DNA of 44,410 bases from Akkermansiaceae bacterium (lineage in GTDB: Bacteria > Verrucomicrobiota > Verrucomicrobiia > Verrucomicrobiales > Akkermansiaceae). Position numbers and translations under genes: made by a program. The stretch covers positions 1-44,410 of the forward strand of contig JAKMGP010000139.1 in NCBI GenBank assembly GCA_022424905.1, given 5' to 3'. Below, one piece after another: positions 27,086 to 34,986 of the stretch (position 1 is its first letter; each line of letters opens with the position of its first letter). The notes beneath the pieces are model-generated. The model saw nothing but the letters and a program-made list of their open reading frames with translations, was not told where the DNA came from and made no database searches.

Positions 27086-27988
27086 TCAACTTCCCAAGAC
27101 CGCCTCAGTCATTCTTAAAACTTGGACCGCCTCCCTAACTTGATGAACCCGGTGGATCATGGCTCCTCGCTGGCGGGTGAGAGAGGTCAGCGCCTGGGTC
27201 GGAAACTCCCGGCGTGACATTGCTAAATCACCAAGCAATTGCCCAATAAGGGACTTACGCGAGAGCCCCATGAGAATTGGGCGATCATGAACTCGATAAT
27301 CTTCCACACGGTTTAGCAGTTCTAGATTGTGACTAAGGGATTTTCCAAACCCAATACCAGGGTCAAACACGATCCTCTCGGACTCAATTCCAGCGGACAC
27401 CAAAGTTTCGAATCGCTCCTCAAAAAAGTCTCCGATTTCAGAAACGACATCTTCGTAAGTTGGCGACTTTTGCATCGTGCGTGGATCCCCCTGCATATGC
27501 ATTACCACGATACCACAATCCGAACCAACACAAACATCAATCATGGCGGAATCTTGAAGCCCCGTCACATCATTCACGATCGCCGCCCCGGCCGCCAAAC
27601 CAGCCGCCGCAACTTCCGCCTTACAAGTATCGATAGACACCGCCACCGCTTCATTCGAAACCAACTTTTTGATCACTGGAATTACTCGCGAAATTTCATC
27701 ATCCAAGCCTACTTCAGCCGCACCAGGGCGGGTGGATTCACCGCCTACATCCAGAATATCAGCGCCTTCCTCGATGAAACGGCGGGCCGCAGCTACAGTG
27801 TCAACCGGGTCAAGGTGCAAACCTCCATCCGAAAACGAATCTGGGGTCACGTTGAGTATCGCCATGACCAGCGCCGTGTTATCGAGATCCCAACTAAATT
27901 TGCCTGCCTGCCACAAAACCCGAGAGCTTTCCGACTCATCTTCTGCAGGGTTGCACTCAGTCATCAGTTTCGGCATAATCTTGCGCAT
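27086..27988 (-). CDS. folP: Dihydropteroate synthase
   Basis: Cytosolic TIM-barrel enzyme of folate synthesis joining p-aminobenzoate to 6-hydroxymethyl-dihydropterin pyrophosphate. Motifs: MAILNVTPDSFSDGG (42-56), GGESTRPGA (82-90), VSIDTCKAEVA, IVNDVTGL, VVMHMQGDP, DPGIGFGKSLSHN, GLSRKSLIG, and a C-terminal RVHQVREAVQVLRM where family members usually have RVHDV. Length (300) is slightly long because about 35 extra N-terminal residues precede the first strand. ATGs at 27988, 27976 and 27964 are all possible. Only 15 bp separate it from a divergent gene, so promoters must overlap coding sequence. Confidence 0.95.
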   Translation of the reverse strand: MRKIMPKLMTECNPAEDESESSRVLWQAGKFSWDLDNTALVMAILNVTPDSFSDGGLHLDPVDTVAAARRFIEEGADILDVGGESTRPGAAEVGLDDEISRVIPVIKKLVSNEAVAVSIDTCKAEVAAAGLAAGAAIVNDVTGLQDSAMIDVCVGSDCGIVVMHMQGDPRTMQKSPTYEDVVSEIGDFFEERFETLVSAGIESERIVFDPGIGFGKSLSHNLELLNRVEDYRVHDRPILMGLSRKSLIGQLLGDLAMSRREFPTQALTSLTRQRGAMIHRVHQVREAVQVLRMTEAVLGS

Positions 27989-28003
27989 ACCACTATCATC
28001 TCA

Positions 28004-28615
28004 ATGAAAAAAGTAACCTACTTCATCATAGCCTCGTTATTCGCAGCAGGATCGGGCTTTTCAGACGAAGATCTTTGGGAATCCAAGGGGCCGCACGTTC
28101 GCATCAAAAAGAATGATCAGGATGGCTCATACGTTGTCTTCGAACGTTCACCTGACGACCGGCGACTCGTTAAAACAACCAAGAACGAAAATGGTGAAGT
28201 CAAAATGAAGGCCACCTACACGCGAGACACCAAGGGCTTCCTTAGGTATGGGCAGATTCATGATGGTCAAGGCGTCCTCATTTACCGGGTGCAGTATGGT
28301 TACGATAATGAGAGTGGTCAACTCGTGGCTGAACAGATGTTCGACGCCAGGGTAAAGCATTTCTTCCCCACTCTCGATAAAAACGGCCAGCGCAAGGAAA
28401 TGCCGATCCGCCGAGTCTACTATTTTTATGACTCTGAAGGGAATCAAAGTAAGGCTATTTCACTTGTCCCAAAGGCAGGGAAAACAGCGCGTGAGACCTT
28501 TAAGAAAACCAATAAGCCACTCGATCTCTACGGCGAGGAAGAAGGTTTCGACCCCAATAATTCCACGCGCCCGGATAGCCCCTTTGACGAAGAAAACAAG
28601 AAGAAGACTCGATGA
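28004..28615 (+). CDS. Secreted hypothetical protein, first of a three-gene overlap cluster
   Basis: The 203-residue protein has a Sec signal peptide (MKKVTYFIIASLFAAGSGFS). The mature part is rich in polar beta-strand-like segments with Y, K, D and G (YTRDTKGFLRYGQIHDGQ, YRVQYGYDNESGQ, RRVYYFYDSEGNQ) and ends in a Lys/Asp tail. It does not match a known family, though the short Y-x-Y-D-x-x-G repeats recall extracellular RHS/YD-like strands. The frame extends upstream to 27329 only as antisense of folP, so ATG 28004 is used. Its stop overlaps the next start (ATGA). Confidence 0.8.
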   Translation: MKKVTYFIIASLFAAGSGFSDEDLWESKGPHVRIKKNDQDGSYVVFERSPDDRRLVKTTKNENGEVKMKATYTRDTKGFLRYGQIHDGQGVLIYRVQYGYDNESGQLVAEQMFDARVKHFFPTLDKNGQRKEMPIRRVYYFYDSEGNQSKAISLVPKAGKTARETFKKTNKPLDLYGEEEGFDPNNSTRPDSPFDEENKKKTR

Positions 28616-29859
28616 GTCCTGAACGAGTTTTTCAAATCCTGACCATCTTGGGATTGGCAGCTGGCGGCTGGCTCTACGGGGACTATTGGAAAAAATCAAG
28701 TCTGCCCCCGTTAGACAACGATAGTGCCGCGACCTTACGCGCTGAAAACTCTGAATTGCTACAGCGTGTCGACGCTCTTGAAGACGAGCTCGCTCAGGTC
28801 CGCTCCATGCTATCTAATGGCCCTTTTCCAGTCCCCGATGAGATTATCTCTTGGGTCGAGAAAGACTATGATATGGTTTTTCTGAAAGCCCCCAATGTTC
28901 GCTTAGCCTCCCCCACCAAAATCAGGGACGCCGCCCACGCAAACCTCCGCCTAATCCATGGCGAAGTTGATCTGGAAAATGAAGGGCTTGCTTGGGAGCT
29001 CCTTGGGCTCCTTCCTCCGAATCAACGACTCTTCACCCAGCTCCTCTTTGTCAACAGCAGTGGAATCAAAGGGATCTGCGATCTTGGTGAACAGCGAATT
29101 CTCCTTTCGGAAAACTTCGATGCCATGAGCGTGCCCGATCGTTCAGTTCTGGTTCGTCTTCTTGGCCAACTTCTAGCCTACCAAAACTACCCCAAAAAAG
29201 AATGGGGCTCACGCGATGAATGGCAAGCATGGGAAGCTGTCCACACAGGTTCCGCCGCAGCTCAGCAAGCAAGATTTCTTCGTCGAAACCCCGCCGTAAA
29301 TGAAGCTGGTTGGAATGACCCGGAACCCGCCCGGGAGCAACTCCTCAACGATCTTGAGCCTGCACTTCAGGGGTTTTGTAACTTTCCCTTCATTGAGGGT
29401 GCCGATTTCTCTCGCTATTTCTTTATCGATTCCCGTGAAGCCTGGGCCGCGATGTTCCGGAACCCCCCGAGCACCACCTCCGCAGTTCTGCACCCGAATC
29501 AAAAAGAGCGTGGAACGGTTGAAATCTCTTTTCCAAGCTCCGGACCAGAGATCATACACGAAAATACAATTGGGGAACTAGGTCTCCGATTATGGCTTGA
29601 ACCCTTTACCGGCATGGACGAATCCGGGTTACTGGCAGAGCAATGGCGTGGTGATCGTTACCAGATACGCCGTCGCCCAGACAAGCAATTCACTCTTACT
29701 TGGAAGATTGCGTTGGCAGATGAAAAATCGACCAAAAGCCTCAAGGCAGAGGTGGAGCGCTCAATGATCCCGCACTTTCACGAGGCGCAGGCACCACGTA
29801 AGATCGAAGTGACTGTGTCAGACACAGTCTTAACTTTTACCAACTTGCCTAAGAAATGA
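28612..29859 (+). CDS. Membrane-anchored hypothetical protein with coiled coil
   Basis: The 415-residue protein starts with one N-terminal hydrophobic helix (about 8-24), then a coiled-coil-like stretch (43-66, LRAENSELLQRVDALEDELAQV). The rest is a long, soluble, probably extracytoplasmic domain with no recognised catalytic motif. A segment GEQRILLSENFDAMSVPDRS and a later RYFFIDSREAWAAMF are landmarks for searches. It shares ATGA overlaps with both neighbours, so its expression is coupled to the upstream secreted protein and the acylphosphatase downstream. Confidence 0.75.
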   Translation: MSPERVFQILTILGLAAGGWLYGDYWKKSSLPPLDNDSAATLRAENSELLQRVDALEDELAQVRSMLSNGPFPVPDEIISWVEKDYDMVFLKAPNVRLASPTKIRDAAHANLRLIHGEVDLENEGLAWELLGLLPPNQRLFTQLLFVNSSGIKGICDLGEQRILLSENFDAMSVPDRSVLVRLLGQLLAYQNYPKKEWGSRDEWQAWEAVHTGSAAAQQARFLRRNPAVNEAGWNDPEPAREQLLNDLEPALQGFCNFPFIEGADFSRYFFIDSREAWAAMFRNPPSTTSAVLHPNQKERGTVEISFPSSGPEIIHENTIGELGLRLWLEPFTGMDESGLLAEQWRGDRYQIRRRPDKQFTLTWKIALADEKSTKSLKAEVERSMIPHFHEAQAPRKIEVTVSDTVLTFTNLPKK

Positions 29860-30134
29860 ACATGGCCAAACGGATCAGTTTCAGTGGCCGAGTTCAGGGA
29901 GTGGGATTTCGTTATACCACCAAACAGCTCGCCCTTGGATTCGATATCGTTGGTTCAGTTCGTAACCGGGAAGATGGGACAGTCGAGCTGGAAGTGATGG
30001 GAGACGAGAAGGAAGTAAACGAATTTATTACCGAGATCGTCGAAGAATCTGAACTCGCTGGCCTGATTAAAGAACACCGCATTTGGGACATTGCCGAACT
30101 CGCAAATTGCCGAGGCTTCACAATCGCGAATTAA
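29856..30134 (+). CDS. acyP: Acylphosphatase
   Basis: A 92-residue enzyme hydrolysing acyl phosphates. The signature GRVQGVGFRY (11-20) is present, with Arg19 binding phosphate, and the catalytic Asn37 lies in VRNREDGTVELE. The alpha/beta ferredoxin-like fold is predicted throughout. It overlaps the upstream gene by 4 bp (ATGA). Its stop codon shares bases with the stop of the convergent metallopeptidase gene (TTAA), leaving no space for a terminator. Confidence 0.93.
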   Translation: MNMAKRISFSGRVQGVGFRYTTKQLALGFDIVGSVRNREDGTVELEVMGDEKEVNEFITEIVEESELAGLIKEHRIWDIAELANCRGFTIAN

Positions 30135-31348
30135 TCTTTGATGACGCGATAATATTTATGAGCCAAAGACGAGGCCGGACCGAAGGGGTCGTAGGTTCCT
30201 TCTTGCCCATCCGACCAAGAGAGTGGCCCTCCATTTCCGACAAAAGACGGGATCACACTGACCCAACTACAACCATCCGGCGACGTCTGCACAGTATACG
30301 TTGCACCGACTTCGGACATGAGCCGAATTGATAAGCCCCCATTGTTGCTGGACCCAATTTCGAGATCCAAATCAGGAGCCCGGGGAGGATTTTCGGAGAT
30401 CACACTCCAACCAAGATCCTTAAGAGCAGCAGCGTCTACATTTGTAATTTCAAGCCGTGTGATATCCCCACCCACATTAAAAACGGGCTCCATGAGAAGA
30501 TCCTGCAAATTGCCCGCACCTACTGTTCCAAAATATAAGGGGGTTCCGAGAGGAAAGATCTTTGAATGATATTCACCATCCCTCCAATGATAATCTTGCG
30601 ACGACGATTTGACGATCTCGAGCCCAACTACCTCTCCACCAGTATCAGCTTCAAGGGCCGCCACCGCATTTTCACCCACAAATCGATCCTCCACGATCAA
30701 ATCACGGAACTCTGCAACCGACCGGGCATTCAACCCTAAGCAATGGCCGATTTCGTGCACCGCAATGCTATAAAAATCCAAAGCCGTGCCTCCCTTTGGC
30801 TGCAAAAATCCAAAACTCCAATTCCGATCCAAATCAAATGAAACAGTTCCACCGATCACGGTAAGTGAGCTCACACCAAGATTGAAACCGCGATTAAGAA
30901 AACTTTCCGGATCAGCGTAAACCGAGGCTAAATTTCGAGCTCCGCCAATCGGAGCACCGCGGCCCGCGCCATCTAGCTTTCGGGCCCCTACATATAGAAT
31001 CCAAACATTTTTATCTAGCGAAAACCCTCCAAGATATTCATCAGCAGCGGGTTGCCCCACCTTGAAATAAAAATCACTCGCTTTACTGGCAGCGGCACTC
31101 AGCACATGATTCTTACCCGTCCCCGGATGAATAATTTCAAATCGCCCATCAACTAGCTCCTCATCCCTCATATCAACAGGAAGAAGAGTTTGGTTTACGA
31201 TCCGACTCCACCGAGCGGCGGCAGCCTCAATAACGACCTTCGCGGCAGGGTTGTCAAAAAATCCCTGACTATCGTATCGGTAATCAACCTTGATCTCAAT
31301 TCCTTTCAAAGGAACTAAAGCAATCATGAAGACCACCATAGATTTCAT
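30131..31348 (-). CDS. Secreted zinc metallopeptidase (metzincin-like)
   Basis: The 405-residue product has a short signal-like N-terminus (MKSMVVFMIALVPLKG). The zinc motif is HEIGHCLGLNA, with His198, Glu199 and His202. A matrixin would have a third His at position 11 of this motif, but Ala208 is there. Later YHW (His254) and LLMEP (Met286) fit a leishmanolysin-like layout with a distant third His and a Met-turn. Before that lies RNLASVYADPESFLN, and after it a beta-rich C-terminal region (about 340-405) with YTVQTSPDG, similar to domains in PVC secreted proteins. It is probably a periplasmic or extracellular protease. The second Met (31339) has an AAGGA upstream and may be the real start. 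Confidence 0.78.
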   Translation of the reverse strand: MKSMVVFMIALVPLKGIEIKVDYRYDSQGFFDNPAAKVVIEAAAARWSRIVNQTLLPVDMRDEELVDGRFEIIHPGTGKNHVLSAAASKASDFYFKVGQPAADEYLGGFSLDKNVWILYVGARKLDGAGRGAPIGGARNLASVYADPESFLNRGFNLGVSSLTVIGGTVSFDLDRNWSFGFLQPKGGTALDFYSIAVHEIGHCLGLNARSVAEFRDLIVEDRFVGENAVAALEADTGGEVVGLEIVKSSSQDYHWRDGEYHSKIFPLGTPLYFGTVGAGNLQDLLMEPVFNVGGDITRLEITNVDAAALKDLGWSVISENPPRAPDLDLEIGSSNNGGLSIRLMSEVGATYTVQTSPDGCSWVSVIPSFVGNGGPLSWSDGQEGTYDPFGPASSLAHKYYRVIKD

Positions 31349-31354
31349 CCTTAG

Positions 31355-31382
31355 AATATACCCGGATTTGGAACACTGACAA
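31355..31382 (-). promoter_or_regulatory. Candidate sigma70-type promoter for the metallopeptidase gene
   Basis: On the minus strand TTGTCA (31382-31377) and TATATT (31360-31355) are 16 bp apart, close to the -35/-10 consensus. Transcription would begin near 31348, so the leader would be very short or absent if the first ATG is used. This is read by eye and has not been tested. Confidence 0.35.
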
Positions 31383-31597
31383 CCAGGTTGTTAACATTTC
31401 TTAAATATCAAGGTGGGTTCTCGCTCTGCGTGGAAGGTGTGTGGTGCTTTTTAGAAGCAGGAATTACCCGTTTTTTCTGTCTTAGCCCCCTCAGCCCCTA
31501 AAATTAATATCAATAAGGTGAAAAAACGGCCGTGAAATGGTGGCCCCAAGATGAAACCTCATTTAAAAATGAGTCTGTATGATACTCGATCGTGGCT

Positions 31598-32095
31598 TCA
31601 GGCAATGCCCCGATGACGCAATTTTAAAAGCGCCCGAAAGAAAACCACCAAACCTCCCAAAAGAAAAAGGGCTGGGAACCATATCGAATATCCCGGAGCC
31701 TTCGTTTCGTGCTCGATAAGGACCTCCGTTGGATCATTAGGATTCACGAAAGCTGCCAACCTGCTTCCCACCGGAAACTTCTCAACGAAGGGCACTATCT
31801 TATTTTTTTTCTTCAAATACGGGTTTTCCCGGCGTTTTAGCCGCTCTCCCCGGTAAAATTTCCCACCAACCCGGTATTCGTAAACCAATTTATGGCGATA
31901 TTCCTTAGCCTTCCCGATTTGGCGGTCTTCTAGCTCGGAAACAACTACTACAGCGGGATAACTGGGCCATTCCTGCGTTTCTTTCGCCCGGATGTATCCA
32001 CGACCCAGAACAAAAACAAAAAAGCCGCCCATCACAGCCAGCGCTAGGCCGATAAACGCCAGATAGAGATATCCTCCGATGCCCTCGTTCTTCAC
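31598..32095 (-). CDS. DUF3592-like two-helix membrane protein
   Basis: A 165-residue protein with hydrophobic helices at about 8-32 and 137-157 and a basic soluble loop between. The loop has SYPAVVVVSELEDRQ, YRHKLVYEYRVGGKFYRGERL and PVGSRLAAFVNPNDPTEVLI, the pattern I recall for DUF3592, in which a beta domain lies between two membrane helices. The loop is predicted on one side of the inner membrane; its role is unknown. It begins at GTG 32095, as no ATG is in frame. It diverges from yqeY with a 78-bp spacer. Confidence 0.75.
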   Translation of the reverse strand: MKNEGIGGYLYLAFIGLALAVMGGFFVFVLGRGYIRAKETQEWPSYPAVVVVSELEDRQIGKAKEYRHKLVYEYRVGGKFYRGERLKRRENPYLKKKNKIVPFVEKFPVGSRLAAFVNPNDPTEVLIEHETKAPGYSIWFPALFLLGGLVVFFRALLKLRHRGIA

Positions 32096-32173
32096 ACCCG
32101 ACCCGTATCATAATCCTCCACTCTCGCAAGACCCGTGCTTGCACCTGAGCAAGATTCCGGCCAGAACATCCTT

Positions 32174-32629
32174 ATGAGCACTTTTGCAGAAAACGTGATG
32201 GACGACCTTAAGATCGCAATGAAAGCCAAAGACTCGGTGGCTCTCACCACTCTTCGCGCTCTCAAAACCGCTCTCACAAACGCCGCCATCGAATCGGGCA
32301 ACAAAGATAATGTCATCGAACAAGCCGATGCCCTTGCCATCGTCCGAAAACAAATTAAACAGCGTAACGATTCAATCGAGCAATTTGAAAATGCCGGTCG
32401 CTCCGAGCTCGCAGAAAAAGAAAAAGCGGAAATCGTCGTCCTCGAAAAATACCTACCTGCCGCCATGAGTTCTGAAGAAGTCTCAGCAATTGTGGCCACA
32501 GCTGTCGCCGAAACGGGAGCGACCAGCCGTTCCGACATGGGGAAGGTCATGGGTATCGTACAAGCGAAGACCGCCGGACGCGTCGACGGCAAGACCCTCT
32601 CCCAAGAGGTGATGAAGCACCTTTCCTGA
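32174..32629 (+). CDS. yqeY: GatB/YqeY domain protein
   Basis: A 151-residue helical protein with the family's N-terminal MSTFAENVMDDLKIAMKAKDSVALTTLRALK and the C-terminal MGKVMGIVQAKTAGRVDGKTLSQEV. The YqeY domain is the helical tail of the GatB subunit of tRNA amidotransferase; standalone YqeY probably acts in translation or tRNA binding, but its role is not settled. The ATG at 32174 gives the family N-terminus; the frame extends 13 codons upstream. It lies 73 bp before ispD on the same strand and may share its transcript. Confidence 0.92.
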   Translation: MSTFAENVMDDLKIAMKAKDSVALTTLRALKTALTNAAIESGNKDNVIEQADALAIVRKQIKQRNDSIEQFENAGRSELAEKEKAEIVVLEKYLPAAMSSEEVSAIVATAVAETGATSRSDMGKVMGIVQAKTAGRVDGKTLSQEVMKHLS

Positions 32630-32702
32630 AGGACGAGTAACTCAGCTCGAGAAATGGACCAATGGCCCCAAGTAATCCGAGCTGAAATCACACCCCAACT
32701 CA

Positions 32703-33344
32703 ATGAGCTTCGCCGCTATAATCGTCGCCTCTGGATCCTCACAACGCATGGGTTTTGATAAGCTCGCCGCACAGTGGAGGGGTAAGACGATTCTTTGGCA
32801 TAGTGTTCATGCCTTTTCTTCCCTCGAAGAAATCGCCCAAGTCATTGTTGTTACCCCGCCCGATCGTTTTGCTTGGCTGGCCGATCTTGGCCCAAAACTC
32901 AACCGCGTTAATGGAGGCAGGGAACGGTCCGACTCCGTAGCTGCCGGCCTTATGGCCCTAAAAAACGAAATTAGCCACGTTGCAATTCACGATGGCGCCC
33001 GCCCACTCGTTTCACCAGAGTCCATCCGTGCTACCTTCGCCGCTGCTGAAGCAACCGAGGCCGCGAGCCTCGCACGCCGGGTTACCGAAACATTGAAGCG
33101 GGCTACCCCGGAAGGCATCACATCGGAATCAGTCTCTCGGGACAACCTTTGGGTCATGGAAACACCCCAGATTTTTTCGAGAGACCTCATACAAAAAGCT
33201 TACCAAAGCGTCTCCTCCGGCGATACTACAATCACCGATGAAGTCTCTGCTCTTCAGCTCCTTAACCACGGCACCACCCTAGTGGAGAACCCCTCCCCAA
33301 ATCCCAAAATTACGATCAAAGCAGATCTTGATGCCCTTCCATAA
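32703..33344 (+). CDS. ispD: 2-C-methyl-D-erythritol 4-phosphate cytidylyltransferase
   Basis: This enzyme of the non-mevalonate (MEP) isoprenoid pathway makes CDP-methylerythritol from MEP and CTP. The 213-residue product shows the nucleotide-binding N-terminus IIVASGSSQRMGFDK (6-20), VNGGRERSDSVAAGL, HDGARPLVSPE, the substrate-binding ETPQIFSRDLI and ITDEVSALQ, and a short C-terminal NPKITIKADLD. It is slightly shorter than E. coli IspD (236) but has all core motifs. The usual ispF partner is absent; yqeY precedes it. Confidence 0.93.
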   Translation: MSFAAIIVASGSSQRMGFDKLAAQWRGKTILWHSVHAFSSLEEIAQVIVVTPPDRFAWLADLGPKLNRVNGGRERSDSVAAGLMALKNEISHVAIHDGARPLVSPESIRATFAAAEATEAASLARRVTETLKRATPEGITSESVSRDNLWVMETPQIFSRDLIQKAYQSVSSGDTTITDEVSALQLLNHGTTLVENPSPNPKITIKADLDALP

Positions 33345-33448
33345 TATCCAATATATCTAACGAGATCTCTGCGATGAAAAACAATTCCAAGCTATTACGA
33401 TGGCTCACCCCACTTCTTGAAGCGGGCTCCACGTGCCTTAATCACAGT

Positions 33449-34189
33449 ATGACAGTTTTAGGCAAAGGACTTTTCTTACTCATCAGCTTTCTGGTTCTGC
33501 AATCATGCTCCACCGGCAGCGATCCACAGCAATCCACTAAACAAGCCATCCTTATAGAGTGGCCTACCATCAAATCCACTATCTTGGCTCAAAGAAAAGT
33601 TGGGTATCCAAACTACGATCCAAAATGGATCTACGTGGTTGATCCGGCCACCCAGCAGATGAATGTCGTCTCTTTGAAAACTGGAGAAACCTACGAAACC
33701 CTTCGGTGTGGAACAGGTAAACGCGGCCTTGGTATTTCACATGCCCAAACTCCCCCTGGCTTCTTCACTATGGGCGGTGTACGCATTGCTAAAAATGCAG
33801 ATTCTTCCATTCAAACCGGTGACTCGAAAAGGGGCGTGAGCGGAATCTATGCCGAGATTCTTTACCCCCCGACCCATTCAGACTCCACGCTGCGGGGCTA
33901 TGTTCCAAACGGCGTCGTCATTCACTCTTACAACCCCAACGCTAGCAAAATGCTTTACCAGCGCCGCGCCCAGCGAAAAATAGGCCGTATTCCCTGCACT
34001 ACCGGCTGCCCAGTCCTCGAGATCGACGAGGCCCCGAGACTGGTCTCCTACCTTAAACAATCAGCCGGCAAGTTCGACCCTACCGCAAACCCCAACACCC
34101 ACCTCCAGGCCCTCATTCGCAGTGGTCAAGTTACCCAATACCATCGAGACCAACTCGGAGATCCCATATACATTCTCAATCGCCAGTAG
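33449..34189 (+). CDS. L,D-transpeptidase (YkuD_2-like) lipoprotein
   Basis: The 246-residue product has a lipoprotein signal (residues 1-20) with lipobox LQSC, so Cys20 is the likely lipidated residue. A YkuD-like domain covers about 85-215, with VVIHSYN (His159) and TTGCPVLE (Cys187) as the catalytic His/Cys pair. These enzymes form 3-3 crosslinks in peptidoglycan or attach lipoproteins to it; the TTGC form resembles the YkuD_2 subgroup. It is expected to be anchored to the periplasmic face of a membrane. The frame runs 25 codons further up, but ATG 33449 begins the lipoprotein leader. It converges on yrbL with a 17-bp gap and no terminator. Confidence 0.85.
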   Translation: MTVLGKGLFLLISFLVLQSCSTGSDPQQSTKQAILIEWPTIKSTILAQRKVGYPNYDPKWIYVVDPATQQMNVVSLKTGETYETLRCGTGKRGLGISHAQTPPGFFTMGGVRIAKNADSSIQTGDSKRGVSGIYAEILYPPTHSDSTLRGYVPNGVVIHSYNPNASKMLYQRRAQRKIGRIPCTTGCPVLEIDEAPRLVSYLKQSAGKFDPTANPNTHLQALIRSGQVTQYHRDQLGDPIYILNRQ

Positions 34190-34206
34190 AAATTGGCGGG
34201 ATCCGC

Positions 34207-34893
34207 TCAATCCTTTCTTTGGATGCCTTGGCTTTTCAGAGATTCCCCAGACTCTCGTTTCCCCAGAATTTCGTTCAATACGCAATCTTGTTTCCTCCGC
34301 CGTTTTCGAAAAACCCTTTTTTGCTCCCTTCGGAACCATTTTGCCAATGGAATCAACTGGCCAAAGGCATAACCATCGATTGCGAAGATTTGACACCTTC
34401 CATCCGCTTTTACCTGCACGGACAGATTGTCAGGTCGCGCTTCTACAAAGACCCAATGCTTGTCGAGCTGTTGCCAAAATTCTTCTAATGCTGCTTCACA
34501 CTCGGGAGTTAAACCATGTTGCCACACGTACTCTTTGAGCGAGAGAGAAACCTTTCCGTCGAAGTCTGTGATAAGATCCACTTCCAGCACAGGCCCCAAA
34601 TCTGAATCGACCATTTCATAGGCATGAGCCACGAAGTCCCAAGCAGGAGGCCCCACTCGCCGGGACAAGACCCGCGAAAAATGCAATTCTCCCTCATTCT
34701 CATGATAATACCACTTTGGACGCAAGAATCGCGCCACCGAATTGGCCCTCTTCCATCGATCACATTTATGCCAGTCCTCGGTCATCAACTTGAGACACCG
34801 GTCGCTTTTCTCGGGGTGGAGATAAACCTCACGATGATTCCCATGGGCAAAAGGACGTTGGTCACTTAAAATGATCACTTTTTCAATATCCAT
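34207..34893 (-). CDS. yrbL: YrbL-like protein, kinase fold
   Basis: A 228-residue cytosolic protein resembling YrbL, a PhoP-regulated kinase-like protein of E. coli. Kinase-like landmarks are GNHREVY (18-24) as the glycine loop, Lys35 in CLKLM, a catalytic-loop analogue EARPDNLSV (151-159) with Asn156, and AIDGYAFG (171-178) as the DFG-like metal site. The basic C-terminal tail (KWFRREQKRVFRKRRRK) is unusual. Its substrate is unknown. The ATG at 34893 is chosen because the extra 27 residues to 34974 lie in the divergent promoter region and look non-coding. Confidence 0.8.
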   Translation of the reverse strand: MDIEKVIILSDQRPFAHGNHREVYLHPEKSDRCLKLMTEDWHKCDRWKRANSVARFLRPKWYYHENEGELHFSRVLSRRVGPPAWDFVAHAYEMVDSDLGPVLEVDLITDFDGKVSLSLKEYVWQHGLTPECEAALEEFWQQLDKHWVFVEARPDNLSVQVKADGRCQIFAIDGYAFGQLIPLAKWFRREQKRVFRKRRRKQDCVLNEILGKRESGESLKSQGIQRKD

Positions 34894-34986
34894 AAACACT
34901 CCGAAATGGCAAGATAAGCCCCACTGCAAAATTTCTCTTTTTTGTAACAGATCATTTGTCGGCCTGCTATACATACTAGCAAAGTC

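Noticed and set aside
27329-28003. 225-codon extension upstream of the secreted protein at 28004
   Set aside because: It is antisense to folP and would bury the signal peptide, so the start is set at 28004.
32092-32703. 203-residue minus-strand frame across yqeY
   Set aside because: yqeY on the plus strand has family motifs; the reverse frame has a composition typical of antisense shadows.
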